From assembly GCA_013286145.1 (NCBI GenBank), contig JABDGH010000001.1:62001-126000 (forward strand): a DNA stretch of 64,000 nucleotides, in the 5' to 3' direction. The position numbers and the translations under genes are program-made. The stretch is from Verrucomicrobiota bacterium. Its GTDB lineage: Bacteria; Verrucomicrobiota; Verrucomicrobiia; Methylacidiphilales; UBA1321. Positions 43,237 through 51,371 of this stretch are shown here, piece by piece; the stretch's first letter is position 1, and every line of letters begins with the position of its first letter. Under the pieces are notes generated by a model. The model was not told where the DNA came from. It searched no databases and saw nothing but the letters and a program-made list of their open reading frames with translations.

Positions 43237-44325
43237 CTATTGCGTTCCGGTATGTTGCGTTTGTTGCCGCACCGACGAAAAAGCCTCCCGCAACCCATCA
43301 CCTTGCTCCGGGGTAAACGACGAGGCTTTCAGCGCAGCCTCGGCTTTTTGGAAAAGCCCTTCCATCCGTTGGGTGAGAAGGCCAACCGCACCCGATTTAT
43401 CGATAAGCTGCTCGATCTTGCTGATCGAAGCGTCGTTGGAAGCGCGTGTGCTCAAGCAAAGCTGAAGGAAGCTTCGATCCAAATCATCGAGATGATCGTA
43501 AGCCACGCGCAGGAGCAGGGTTTTCTTTCCTTCCAAAATATCGGTCTGCCGCAACCGATCGACGCCCTTGAATTGGTGGTACTCGATCAGGTCGTTTTGG
43601 ATTTGAAAGGCAAGCCCCACGGGTTCGATCAACTCGGCAAGTTCCTGTAAAAGCTCGGCATTCGCCCCCGCCAATAACGCGCCCAAAACGAGGGGTGCCT
43701 CAAAAGTGTAACGCGTGGTCTTGAGCGTATACATGCGCGTGATGTCGGCTTCTTCCACCCGGGCGATGTCGCGTGTGCCGAGTAAAATATCATACACCTC
43801 CCCTGCCCCCGTATCGGAGATGTAACGCAGGAAATGAGAGAGCGCAGCGTCGCGCAATTCGCGCGGAAAGTCGGTCGAGCGCAGGGTATCGAGCGCCATG
43901 GCAAAAAGAATGTCCCCCACCACCACCGCGACATTTCCACCCACGCGGGCAGCGCCGTCGAGCTTGCCGAGCCGCTCTTCAACGAGCTTATGAAAAGTTG
44001 GCAATCCCCGGCGGCGTTCCGACTGGTCGATGACGTCGTCGTGAATCAGGATGAAGGCATGCAGCAGTTCCAGGGAGAGAGCTGAACGCAAAAGAGAGGA
44101 ATCGTCGAAAAGACGCTCTCCACCAAAAATGCGGTAAGAACCGAGAAACAACATCGGACGAATGCGTTTACCGCGTCGCGCCACAAACTCAGTCATGTCC
44201 AGATAAAGCGGTTCAAACAATTCGCCGTAAGCGTAGCGCTCGGCATTCTCCTGAAAAAAACGGGCAAGGAATCCCTCGAAAATCGAGGGTGCCTGCTGGA
44301 GTTCGGTACGGAGCGTCGGGGACAT
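43237..44325 (-). CDS. Polyprenyl diphosphate synthase-like protein
   Basis: From the ATG at 44325 (MSPTLRTELQQAP) the protein is 362 residues. The first Asp-rich motif is intact: LIHDDVIDQSERRRG. The second, expected as FQIxDDxLD, reads FQIQNDLIEY, lacking the first Asp. It makes linear isoprenoid diphosphates in the standard family. The altered second motif could lower or change activity, or indicate a specialised enzyme. It lies upstream of the squalene/phytoene synthase-like gene. Confidence 0.83.
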   Translation of the reverse strand: MSPTLRTELQQAPSIFEGFLARFFQENAERYAYGELFEPLYLDMTEFVARRGKRIRPMLFLGSYRIFGGERLFDDSSLLRSALSLELLHAFILIHDDVIDQSERRRGLPTFHKLVEERLGKLDGAARVGGNVAVVVGDILFAMALDTLRSTDFPRELRDAALSHFLRYISDTGAGEVYDILLGTRDIARVEEADITRMYTLKTTRYTFEAPLVLGALLAGANAELLQELAELIEPVGLAFQIQNDLIEYHQFKGVDRLRQTDILEGKKTLLLRVAYDHLDDLDRSFLQLCLSTRASNDASISKIEQLIDKSGAVGLLTQRMEGLFQKAEAALKASSFTPEQGDGLREAFSSVRQQTQHTGTQ

Positions 44326-44384
44326 CGCGCCCACAGGCTAGGTGAAAAACTTTACCGACGCAAATGTGGAAGTAGGAAAAACAA

Positions 44385-45419
44385 TTACGGCAGGGGCAGT
44401 TCCACGGCATGACCTCCGCGCGCGCTGAGATTAACGGCTTCGGTAAACTCAAGATATTGCACCCCAGTCTCAAAACTCGGCTCGGGACGCCCGCCCTTGA
44501 CGACCGCATCGATGAAATCCTTTTCCACGGTCCAGGTTGTTTCAAGCTCCGGGGGAATCGTCAATGAACGCAGTTCCTTGTCGCCACGCCGACCGCCCAG
44601 AATTTCATCCCGGGTGAAATTGTAAACCAATGTGCCGTCGCGCCCATAGATGGTCAGGGTTTCATCGGGAGCGAACTGCGCCACGCCGCTCCACTCCAAA
44701 AGACCGGCAAGACCATTAGGCCAGTGGCCAAAAACCTGCACCACATCGGGCACATGAACGACATAACCTTCGCGCTTGGGCACGCAGACTTTCATCTGGG
44801 CATGCACCCGCCGTGGGGAGCCAATCCAGCGTTGCAACACCTCGGCATAAATACCGACGGTCAGAATATTCAAGCCGCTCAGTTCCCTGCGTTGACGAAA
44901 ATGCACCGGGGCAAGTGGATCCGAAAACTGGCTGTTGACGGCGCAAAGACGAAAATGCCAAGGCTCGCCCACATAACCATCGTGCAGCAATTTCTGAAAA
45001 AATTTTCCGCCACGAAGTCCGTGGGGAGGAGGACAAAGCATCGTGACCAGTTGCGGACGTGCCTGGGCTGCGGTTAGCATTTCGCGTCCCTCGCGCAGAT
45101 TCATGGCCATCCGCGCCTGGCAAAAAACATGTTTTCCGGCTTCCAATGCCGAGATCGTAATGGGTGCGTGCAGGTAAGGAGGTGTGCCAATCCAGATGAT
45201 ATCGAGATCAGGCCGGTCAAGCATCTCGGCCCAATCGTTCATGACCTCGGGAATGTGGAACTCCTTCGCGATGCTCTGGGCCGTCTCGGTACGCGCATTG
45301 CAAACCGCGACCACCTGAACATTGGGCAAAGCCATCAAGCCGGGCAAATGACGTTGCCGGACAATGCCTCCCGCGCCCACGATGCCGATGCGTAATTTTT
45401 TAGATGCGTTCCGATTCAT
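44385..45419 (-). CDS. Gfo/Idh/MocA family oxidoreductase (second copy)
   Basis: Starting at the ATG at 45419 (MNRNASKKLRIGIVGAGG) gives 344 residues. The Rossmann motif GIVGAGGIVRQRH is classical, with WIGTPPYLHAPITISALEAG following. The usual EKP motif is replaced by CQARMAMNLREG, so the catalytic-type Lys is missing. It may be a non-oxidising or altered member. Its start overlaps the cysteine desulfurase stop by 4 nt (ATGA), a tight and unusual pairing. Confidence 0.85.
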   Translation of the reverse strand: MNRNASKKLRIGIVGAGGIVRQRHLPGLMALPNVQVVAVCNARTETAQSIAKEFHIPEVMNDWAEMLDRPDLDIIWIGTPPYLHAPITISALEAGKHVFCQARMAMNLREGREMLTAAQARPQLVTMLCPPPHGLRGGKFFQKLLHDGYVGEPWHFRLCAVNSQFSDPLAPVHFRQRRELSGLNILTVGIYAEVLQRWIGSPRRVHAQMKVCVPKREGYVVHVPDVVQVFGHWPNGLAGLLEWSGVAQFAPDETLTIYGRDGTLVYNFTRDEILGGRRGDKELRSLTIPPELETTWTVEKDFIDAVVKGGRPEPSFETGVQYLEFTEAVNLSARGGHAVELPLP

Positions 45420-46609
45420 GCCAAAGCTTCCTGTCGAACGGGTTCCTGAACTGCTGATGTCCACCTGCGAAGTCCCCGCTGATGACTTACCACCTGTTTG
45501 ACGCGATTTACGATTTCTTTCAAGTCTTCATCTCGAATTTGCGAACCCATGGAAAAACGAACTGTCGCCGAGGCCCATTCAGGAGGAACGCCCATGGCCG
45601 CGAGCACATGCGACGGCTGCACGGAACCAACCATGCAGGCCGAGCCGCTGGAGACAGCCAGTCCGGCGAGATCAAGCGCGATGAGCAGGTCTTCCCCATG
45701 CAATCCGAGAAAACTAACGTTGAGCGTATTCGACAATCGCTGCGTCGGATGACCGTTGCGTCGTACTCCGCCAAGGAAATTTAATTCCCGCCACAATTCT
45801 TCCGTCCAACGCATTTGCCGTTGTAATTCTGCGGAATCAACCTGGCCATAAAGACGCAATGCCTCGGCCATCCCAACAATCGCCACCGTATTTTCCGTTC
45901 CGGGGCGGCGTTCGTTTTCATGCGAGCCGCCTTCCATCAATCGCGTAATAGGCACTCCGGCCTTCAACCACAGAAATCCCGCCCCCATCGGACCGTGGAA
46001 TTTATGCGCAGCGAGGCTCAACGCACCGACTTGCCATCCCGCAAGATCGAGCGGTTCTTTTCCCGCGCTCTGAATGGCGTCGGTATGAAAAAGAATACCG
46101 TGCTGCGCGCAAATGGCCCCGATCTCCCCCATGGGCTGACAAACACCCGTCTCGTTGTTCGCACTCATGATCGAGACAAGAATTGTATCCGGGCAAATGG
46201 CCCGCGAAAGATCACCCGGATCGATAAGACCCTCGGCATTCACGTCCAGATAAGTAACCTCAAAATCGTTCTGCTTCTCCATGGCCTGAAAAGCGTGAAG
46301 CACCGCGTGGTGCTCTGTTTTTGTCGTGATGAGATGCTTTCCCCTACCCCCGCTTGCGCAGGCAAGTCCCCGAATGGCGAGATTGCAACTTTCCGTGCCG
46401 CCGCTGGTGAAAATGATTTCCGAGGGCTTGGCTTTTAATTGGGAGGCAATGCAGTCACGGGCAGAGTCAATTTCGCCACGCGCACGGCGGCCTTCGGCAT
46501 GGAGGCTCGAAGGATTACCCAGAGTCCCATCAAGAAGCGGCTCCATGACATCGCACACACGCGGGTCGAGATTCGTCGTCGCGTTGTCATCCAGATAAAA
46601 ACGCTGCAT
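45416..46609 (-). CDS. Cysteine desulfurase (NifS/IscS type)
   Basis: The 397-residue PLP enzyme has YLDDNATTNLDPRV, FTSGGTESCNLAIRGL, the Lys motif SLAAHKFHGPMGAG and the catalytic loop VSSGSACMVGS with Cys325, close to Cys328 of E. coli IscS. It takes sulfur from cysteine for Fe-S clusters and thio-modified tRNA. The upstream serine acetyltransferase, 17 nt away on the same strand, feeds cysteine synthesis. No iscU or sufBCD gene is adjacent. Confidence 0.92.
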   Translation of the reverse strand: MQRFYLDDNATTNLDPRVCDVMEPLLDGTLGNPSSLHAEGRRARGEIDSARDCIASQLKAKPSEIIFTSGGTESCNLAIRGLACASGGRGKHLITTKTEHHAVLHAFQAMEKQNDFEVTYLDVNAEGLIDPGDLSRAICPDTILVSIMSANNETGVCQPMGEIGAICAQHGILFHTDAIQSAGKEPLDLAGWQVGALSLAAHKFHGPMGAGFLWLKAGVPITRLMEGGSHENERRPGTENTVAIVGMAEALRLYGQVDSAELQRQMRWTEELWRELNFLGGVRRNGHPTQRLSNTLNVSFLGLHGEDLLIALDLAGLAVSSGSACMVGSVQPSHVLAAMGVPPEWASATVRFSMGSQIRDEDLKEIVNRVKQVVSHQRGLRRWTSAVQEPVRQEALA

Positions 46610-46626
46610 GACATTTCAGATCGGGG

Positions 46627-47535
46627 TCAGATCACCCAATCCCCTCCCATGCGCTGTCGCGGGTGAATGCTGATTTGCTGTGACTCGAAGAAAACCACCG
46701 AGTCGGGCGGAATCGAACGAGTCAGCCAGACGTTACCGCCGATGATGGTGCGATCCCCGATGACCGTATCACCGCCGACAATCGTCGCATTAGCGTAGAT
46801 GGTGACATCGTCTCCAACGGTGGGGTGCCGTTTGCCGCCAAGAGCGTGCCCCTGCTCATCGCGTTGCACATTCTTGGCAAGGCTGCGGGCAACCAGTCCC
46901 ACGCCCTGATACAAGCGAACACGGTTGCCAATCTTCGATGTTCCACCGATTACGACGCCGGTGCCGTGATCGATAAAAAAGTGGGAGCCGACATCAGCGC
47001 CTGGATGCAGGTCGATGCCAGTGCGACCATGCGCCCACTCGGTCATCATGCGAGGCAGGAAAGCGACGCCCATTTCGTAAAGAACATGCGCGAGGCGAAA
47101 GACGGCAACCGCTTCAACTCCCGGGTAAGCGAGAACGACTTCTTCCTTGTTGGCGGCGGCGGGATCGCCCTGGTAGGCGGCTTCGACATCAGTTTGGATA
47201 ATGCTGCGCACTTCGGGCAGCTTTTGTAAAAAAGCGAGCGCAGCATTCTGGGCGTTCTGGCCTGCGACGGGCACCATCTCAAGACTCTTGGCAATCTCGC
47301 GTTCCAACCGCTTTTGCAAACTATTCAATTGAAGCGCCGTCTCTTGCGGTAAATCTTTTTTCGCCACCTGCTGCTCCGCGATAAAACCCGGAAAAATAAT
47401 GTGGAGCAAATCCTGCGTCAGCGCGGCCACCGCCATTTTTGAGGGCAGATTGGCGCCATTGAGATGCTTGATCCCGCCGCAATGGGCATAGGACTCGAGC
47501 AGTTGCGCGACGAGCTTGTCCATTGATTGATCCAT
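46627..47535 (-). CDS. cysE: Serine O-acetyltransferase
   Basis: The 302-residue protein has an alpha-helical N-terminal half, then the left-handed beta-helix of hexapeptide transferases: GIDLHPGADVGSHFFIDHGT, GVVIGGTSKIGNRVRLYQGV, and HPTVGDDVTIYANATIVGG. Catalytic His and Asp occur in GIDLHPG and DHGTG. It acetylates serine to O-acetylserine for cysteine synthesis. It is placed ahead of the desulfurase, so cysteine supply and use are linked. Confidence 0.92.
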   Translation of the reverse strand: MDQSMDKLVAQLLESYAHCGGIKHLNGANLPSKMAVAALTQDLLHIIFPGFIAEQQVAKKDLPQETALQLNSLQKRLEREIAKSLEMVPVAGQNAQNAALAFLQKLPEVRSIIQTDVEAAYQGDPAAANKEEVVLAYPGVEAVAVFRLAHVLYEMGVAFLPRMMTEWAHGRTGIDLHPGADVGSHFFIDHGTGVVIGGTSKIGNRVRLYQGVGLVARSLAKNVQRDEQGHALGGKRHPTVGDDVTIYANATIVGGDTVIGDRTIIGGNVWLTRSIPPDSVVFFESQQISIHPRQRMGGDWVI

Positions 47536-47597
47536 GGCATTAAAGCCTATCGGAAAAACGGAGCCGCTGCAAATGCGGGCGCTAGCTCAGATATTCC

Positions 47598-47699
47598 GTC
47601 ATCCTGAGCTTGTCGAAGGATCAGCCCCCGATAAATATACGTTTACAGAGTGATGTGTACGCTTTTGGGAAGCTGATCCTTCGACAAGCTCAGGATGAC
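47598..47699. repeat. Family A inverted repeat, copy 7
   Basis: Complete hairpin between the ABC exporter and cysE. It shares AGCCCCCGATAAATATACGTTTACAG-like inner sequence with copy 4 (34424), closer than to other copies. Confidence 0.92.
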
Positions 47700-47776
47700 A
47701 GAGTGGGGATGTCGATAGATGATTGCTCATTATCTCAATACCATCCTGAAATTAATTAGAGCATTTCCCCGTTGCT

Positions 47777-49549
47777 TTAAGGTGAATCCGCCAGAACCGC
47801 TTCAATATCAGTTTCCGAAAAACGGTCGGTATGTTGGGCCCGGCAAAGCCTGGCGTAGAGACCATTCATGGCGAGCAATTCATCGTGCGAACCACGTTCA
47901 AAAATGCGCCCTTTCTGGAGTACAAGAATCAAATCGGCATGGCGTACCGTCGAAAGACGATGCGCGATGACAAACGAAGTCCGACCCGCCAGCAGTCGCT
48001 GCAAAGCCTGCTGGATAAGTTGCTCCGTGGCCGTATCGACGCTAGCCGTCGCTTCATCCAGAACCAGCACTGGCGGATTTTTCAAGAGCGCACGCGCGAT
48101 AGAAATGCGTTGTTTTTCTCCCACGGAAAGTTTCACCCCTCGCTCGCCCACATGTGTGTCATAACCTTCAGGCAACGCTGACACAAAATCGTGGACACAG
48201 GCCGCGCGCGCCATTTCTTCGATTTCTTGCCGGGTTGCGTTGGGCCGCCCAAAGCGAAGGTTGTCGAGAATCGTCCCGTTGAAGAGAAAAGTCTCCTGCG
48301 AAACGACCCCGATCTGTTCACGCAACTCAAGAAGCGCAATCTCGCTCACGTTCCGGTCATCGAGAAGAATTTCACCGCCGGTGGCTTCATAAAATCGGCT
48401 TAGTAATGAGACCATGGTAGATTTGCCCGCGCCCGTGGGCCCAACCAGCGCAATGCATTGGCCCGGTTGAACCGTGAGATTGATTTCATGCAGGGCCGGA
48501 ACGTCAGCACGGTAGGAAAATGATACGTTACGATATTCAACCTTCCCCTTCGCCCGGGTAAAGGGTTGCGCGCCCGGTTCCCCATATTTTTCAGTCGGTG
48601 CATCCAAAATTTCAGCGACGCGCTCGCTGGCGGCACGCCCCGCCTGGTAAAGCTGATTGATCTGGTGAAGCCGTCCGACTGGTTCATAAAACATGCCGAC
48701 ATAAAGGAGAAAGGTGACCAGTCCACCGGCAGTAAATCCTCTCGTGGGGTTGAGAACATCCATGCCGCCGATGTAGAGGACGATGGCGCTGCCAAGCGCG
48801 GCCACAAAAGTCATCCCGGGCGAATACCACGCCCAGGTACGCATGATGACCAGTTGCGTTTCGGCCACAAGACGCGCCGAGGCACAAAAACGTTCAAGTT
48901 CCGTTTCTTCGCGCGCATACGATTTGATCTGGCGTACGCCTTGCAGATTATCGAGCAGCAACGCGTTCATGGCCGAGGCGGCCCGACGTTGATCGCGGTA
49001 ACGGAACCGGGCAGTCATGGTGTACCAGGCCGCTCCGCCAATCATAACGGGAACGGGTAAAAGCATCCACGCAGCCAATCGCGGATTCAGATAAAAAAGG
49101 ACAAAGCCCACACCGATGATTTGCAGCAAAGCAACAATGCCCTGCTCGACGCCGTCGATCAGCACCCGTTCCATATTGGTCACGTCATCGATCACGCGCG
49201 TGATGATGTCTCCGGTGGCGCGTTGGTCGTACCAACGAAGCGGGAGACGCTGGAGCGTGGAATAGAGATCGCGTCTCAAGTCAAAAATGACCGCTTGCTC
49301 GAACGTATTGTTGAAACGAATACGCAGGGCATTGAGCGCATCCCGAAGAAAAAACGACCCGGCAACGATGAGAACATAACTCAGAAGCAAACCAGGCCGA
49401 TGGGGCGTGAGAACATTATCAATAACGAGACCCGTGGCTTGGGGAAATACGAATCCGGCCAATGTGCCCAGAATGGCAGCCCCGAAAGTGGCGATAGCCA
49501 GTAGTGGATAAACCCGGGCGTAGACCCAGACGCGGCGAAAAGTTTTCAT
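47777..49549 (-). CDS. MsbA-like ABC exporter
   Basis: The 590-residue half-transporter has six membrane helices (residues ~15-300) followed by an ATPase: Walker A VGPTGAGKSTMVSLL, Q-loop IGVVSQETFLF, signature LSVGEKQRISIARAL (LSVGE in place of LSGGQ), Walker B VLVLDEATASVD and switch His in VIAHRLS. It probably works as a homodimer exporting lipid, lipopolysaccharide core or peptide; cargo cannot be read. A gene on the same strand is 60 nt away (ychF, upstream). Confidence 0.9.
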   Translation of the reverse strand: MKTFRRVWVYARVYPLLAIATFGAAILGTLAGFVFPQATGLVIDNVLTPHRPGLLLSYVLIVAGSFFLRDALNALRIRFNNTFEQAVIFDLRRDLYSTLQRLPLRWYDQRATGDIITRVIDDVTNMERVLIDGVEQGIVALLQIIGVGFVLFYLNPRLAAWMLLPVPVMIGGAAWYTMTARFRYRDQRRAASAMNALLLDNLQGVRQIKSYAREETELERFCASARLVAETQLVIMRTWAWYSPGMTFVAALGSAIVLYIGGMDVLNPTRGFTAGGLVTFLLYVGMFYEPVGRLHQINQLYQAGRAASERVAEILDAPTEKYGEPGAQPFTRAKGKVEYRNVSFSYRADVPALHEINLTVQPGQCIALVGPTGAGKSTMVSLLSRFYEATGGEILLDDRNVSEIALLELREQIGVVSQETFLFNGTILDNLRFGRPNATRQEIEEMARAACVHDFVSALPEGYDTHVGERGVKLSVGEKQRISIARALLKNPPVLVLDEATASVDTATEQLIQQALQRLLAGRTSFVIAHRLSTVRHADLILVLQKGRIFERGSHDELLAMNGLYARLCRAQHTDRFSETDIEAVLADSP

Positions 49550-49572
49550 GAGGGAGAAATTTTAAAATGACT

Positions 49573-49605
49573 GTCATCCCGAGCTTGCCGAGGGATCGGG
49601 ATGAC
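49573..49605. repeat. Short family A hairpin
   Basis: GTCATCCCGAGCTTGCCGAG directly abuts GGATCGGGATGAC, so only a few bases separate the arms. This is the minimal version of family A, between the exporter and ychF. Confidence 0.85.
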
Positions 49606-49609
49606 AACA

Positions 49610-50713
49610 TTACACATTAAAGCGAAATTCGAGCACATCGCCATCCTGCACCACGTATTCCTTGCCCTCGATGCGGAGCCGTCCCGCTTCGCGCGCCTTG
49701 GCGAACGAACCGAGCTTCACAAGCTCTTCGTAGGCCGTGCATTCCGCCGCGATGAAACCCCGCTCAAAATCGGAATGGATGACGCCCGCCGCCGCCGGAG
49801 CCTTGTCCCCGGCATGAATCGTCCAGGCTCGTGTCTCCTTTTCACCCGTGGTGAAGTAGGTGCGCAAGCCGAGCAAATGATAAGCGGCACGAATCAAGAC
49901 GCCTACGCCCGATTCCTTGACACCGAGACTGGTGAGATATTCGCGCTGCTCGTCTTCATTGAGATCGACGAGATCCGACTCGATCTGCGCGGAGATGACC
50001 ACGGCCTCGGTATTGAGATGGGTCTTCACATATTCACGGACAGCCTTGACGTGGGGATTTCCATCGGGATTCGCCAATTCCTTTTCGGCCACGTTGCAGG
50101 CGAAGAGCGTCGGCTTACCCGTGAGAAGGAAGAAACTTTTTAGCACGGCTTTTTCGTCAGGCGTCACCTCGAGCATGATCGCGGGCTTTCCCGAATCGAG
50201 ATGCGGTTCGAGTTTCACGATCAAATCGAGTTCGGCCTTGGCCTGCTTATCGCCGCCACGCGCCGCTTTCACGTTTTTGTCCTTCCGCTTTTGGATGGCG
50301 CCGAGATCGGCCAGTACCAGCTCCGTGGTGACGACTTCGATGTCCCGCACCGGATCAACCGTGCCGGAGACGTGATGAATATCGTCATCCTCGAAACAGC
50401 GGACGACCTGTATGATGGCATCGACTTCTCGGATGTGGGTCAGGAATTGGTTACCCAGCCCCTCTCCCGTGCTCGCGCCTTTGACCAGGCCGGCAATATC
50501 GACAAATTCAAAAACGGCGGGAACCAGTTTCTGCGACTTGGAAATCGCGGAGAGCTTGTCGAGGCGATCATCGGGCACAGTGACGATGCCGTTGTTCGGC
50601 TCGATGGTGCAGAACGGATAATTGGCCGCCTGCGCTTTGCGAGTGCGCGTGACCGCGTTAAAGAGCGTGCTTTTCCCGACGTTGGGCAATCCGACAATTC
50701 CGGCGCGTAACAT
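49610..50713 (-). CDS. ychF: Redox-regulated ATPase/GTPase YchF (OLA1)
   Basis: The 367-residue protein has P-loop GIVGLPNVGKSTLFNAVT, switch I NYPFCTIEPN, G3 DIAGLVKGAS, and the altered G4 FACNVAEKELANPDG, which gives ATP preference in YchF. The TGS domain with KAREAGRLRIEGKEYVVQDG closes the chain. It binds the ribosome and takes part in stress and translation control. Well conserved, nothing unusual. Confidence 0.97.
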   Translation of the reverse strand: MLRAGIVGLPNVGKSTLFNAVTRTRKAQAANYPFCTIEPNNGIVTVPDDRLDKLSAISKSQKLVPAVFEFVDIAGLVKGASTGEGLGNQFLTHIREVDAIIQVVRCFEDDDIHHVSGTVDPVRDIEVVTTELVLADLGAIQKRKDKNVKAARGGDKQAKAELDLIVKLEPHLDSGKPAIMLEVTPDEKAVLKSFFLLTGKPTLFACNVAEKELANPDGNPHVKAVREYVKTHLNTEAVVISAQIESDLVDLNEDEQREYLTSLGVKESGVGVLIRAAYHLLGLRTYFTTGEKETRAWTIHAGDKAPAAAGVIHSDFERGFIAAECTAYEELVKLGSFAKAREAGRLRIEGKEYVVQDGDVLEFRFNV

Positions 50714-50732
50714 AAATTTATTTTTTAATGGC

Positions 50733-50781
50733 TGTCATCCTGAGCAAGCCGAGCTTGTCTCGGTGCTATCGAAGGAACTCT
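50733..50781. repeat. Degenerate family A arm
   Basis: GTCATCCTGAGCAAGCCGAG followed by CTTGTCTCGGTGCTATCGAA: a left arm with an inserted AAGCCGAG and no matching right arm nearby. Decayed copy. Confidence 0.7.
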
Positions 50782-50854
50782 AATTTTTTATCACATTCCC
50801 AATGTGAACTGCGAACGATAGCCGTTGCTCAAGACGATGGCAAGGCAAGCGCAA

Positions 50855-51136
50855 CTAAGGCAGTGCCCTAATTTGATTTCTTTTGCGCTTGATAAGAAAG
50901 TTGACTAATAGAAACGCTCCGAGAGTTACGCTAGCTCCCAAACCAATCCATTCCACTGGAATAACTACTTGCGCAACGTCTCTTGCTGCAATGTTTGGGT
51001 CGTTATCATCGCTATATCCCTTCGCGGTCAAAGTGCGCAGGATTTGATCAGCCCAAATGGCCGCGATCAAAAGACTGATTAGAAATGGGGTGAGAATGCC
51101 CACCAGAAATAGAATTATTTTTGCGAAGGTCTTCAT
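50855..51136 (-). CDS. Small membrane protein (93 aa)
   Basis: From the ATG at 51136 (MKTFAKIILFLVGILTPF) the protein has two membrane helices, at about 5-25 and 62-84, and a basic end (KRKRNQIR). A longer frame back to 51244 would contain LILRQAQDDG, which is translated family A repeat, so that start is false. No family recognised. Confidence 0.55.
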   Translation of the reverse strand: MKTFAKIILFLVGILTPFLISLLIAAIWADQILRTLTAKGYSDDNDPNIAARDVAQVVIPVEWIGLGASVTLGAFLLVNFLIKRKRNQIRALP

Positions 51137-51199
51137 TTTCCTTACGCCACAATAACCTCCTGTATGGTAATTTCGATGGAAATCCCCTCTAAACCATCC

Positions 51200-51301
51200 G
51201 TCATCCTGAGCTTGTCGAAGGATCAGCTCCCGGTAAGCACACATTTATAGAATGAAGTGTACACTTTCTGGAGGCTGATCCTTCGACAAGCTCAGGATGA
51301 C
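51200..51301. repeat. Family A inverted repeat, copy 8
   Basis: Complete arms with a ~50-nt spacer, just before a family B palindrome and a family D hairpin. The three families stand next to each other here. Confidence 0.92.
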
Positions 51302-51310
51302 GGACATTTC

Positions 51311-51339
51311 CTCGTTCCCAAGTGCAACTTGGGAACGAG
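51311..51339. repeat. Family B palindrome, copy 2
   Basis: CTCGTTCCCAAGTGCAACTT then GGGAACGAG: perfect apart from the central GC. Ten bases after family A copy 8. Confidence 0.85.
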
Positions 51340-51350
51340 GAAGGCACCGC

Positions 51351-51371
51351 CGTTGGGCCAGCGGCGGCTAC
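51351..51371. repeat. Family D hairpin, copy 3
   Basis: GCCGTTGGGCCAGCGGCGGCTACC-type hairpin. The PafA/Dop-like gene stop codon lies inside it, so the repeat has trimmed or replaced the end of that gene. Confidence 0.55.

Noticed and set aside
49601-50143. 180-codon frame antisense to ychF
   Set aside because: ychF is a full, highly conserved protein; the antisense product shows no motif.
51137-51244. N-terminal extension of the small membrane protein with LILRQAQDDG
   Set aside because: LRQAQDD is the translation of a family A arm; the signal-like MKTFAKII start fits better.
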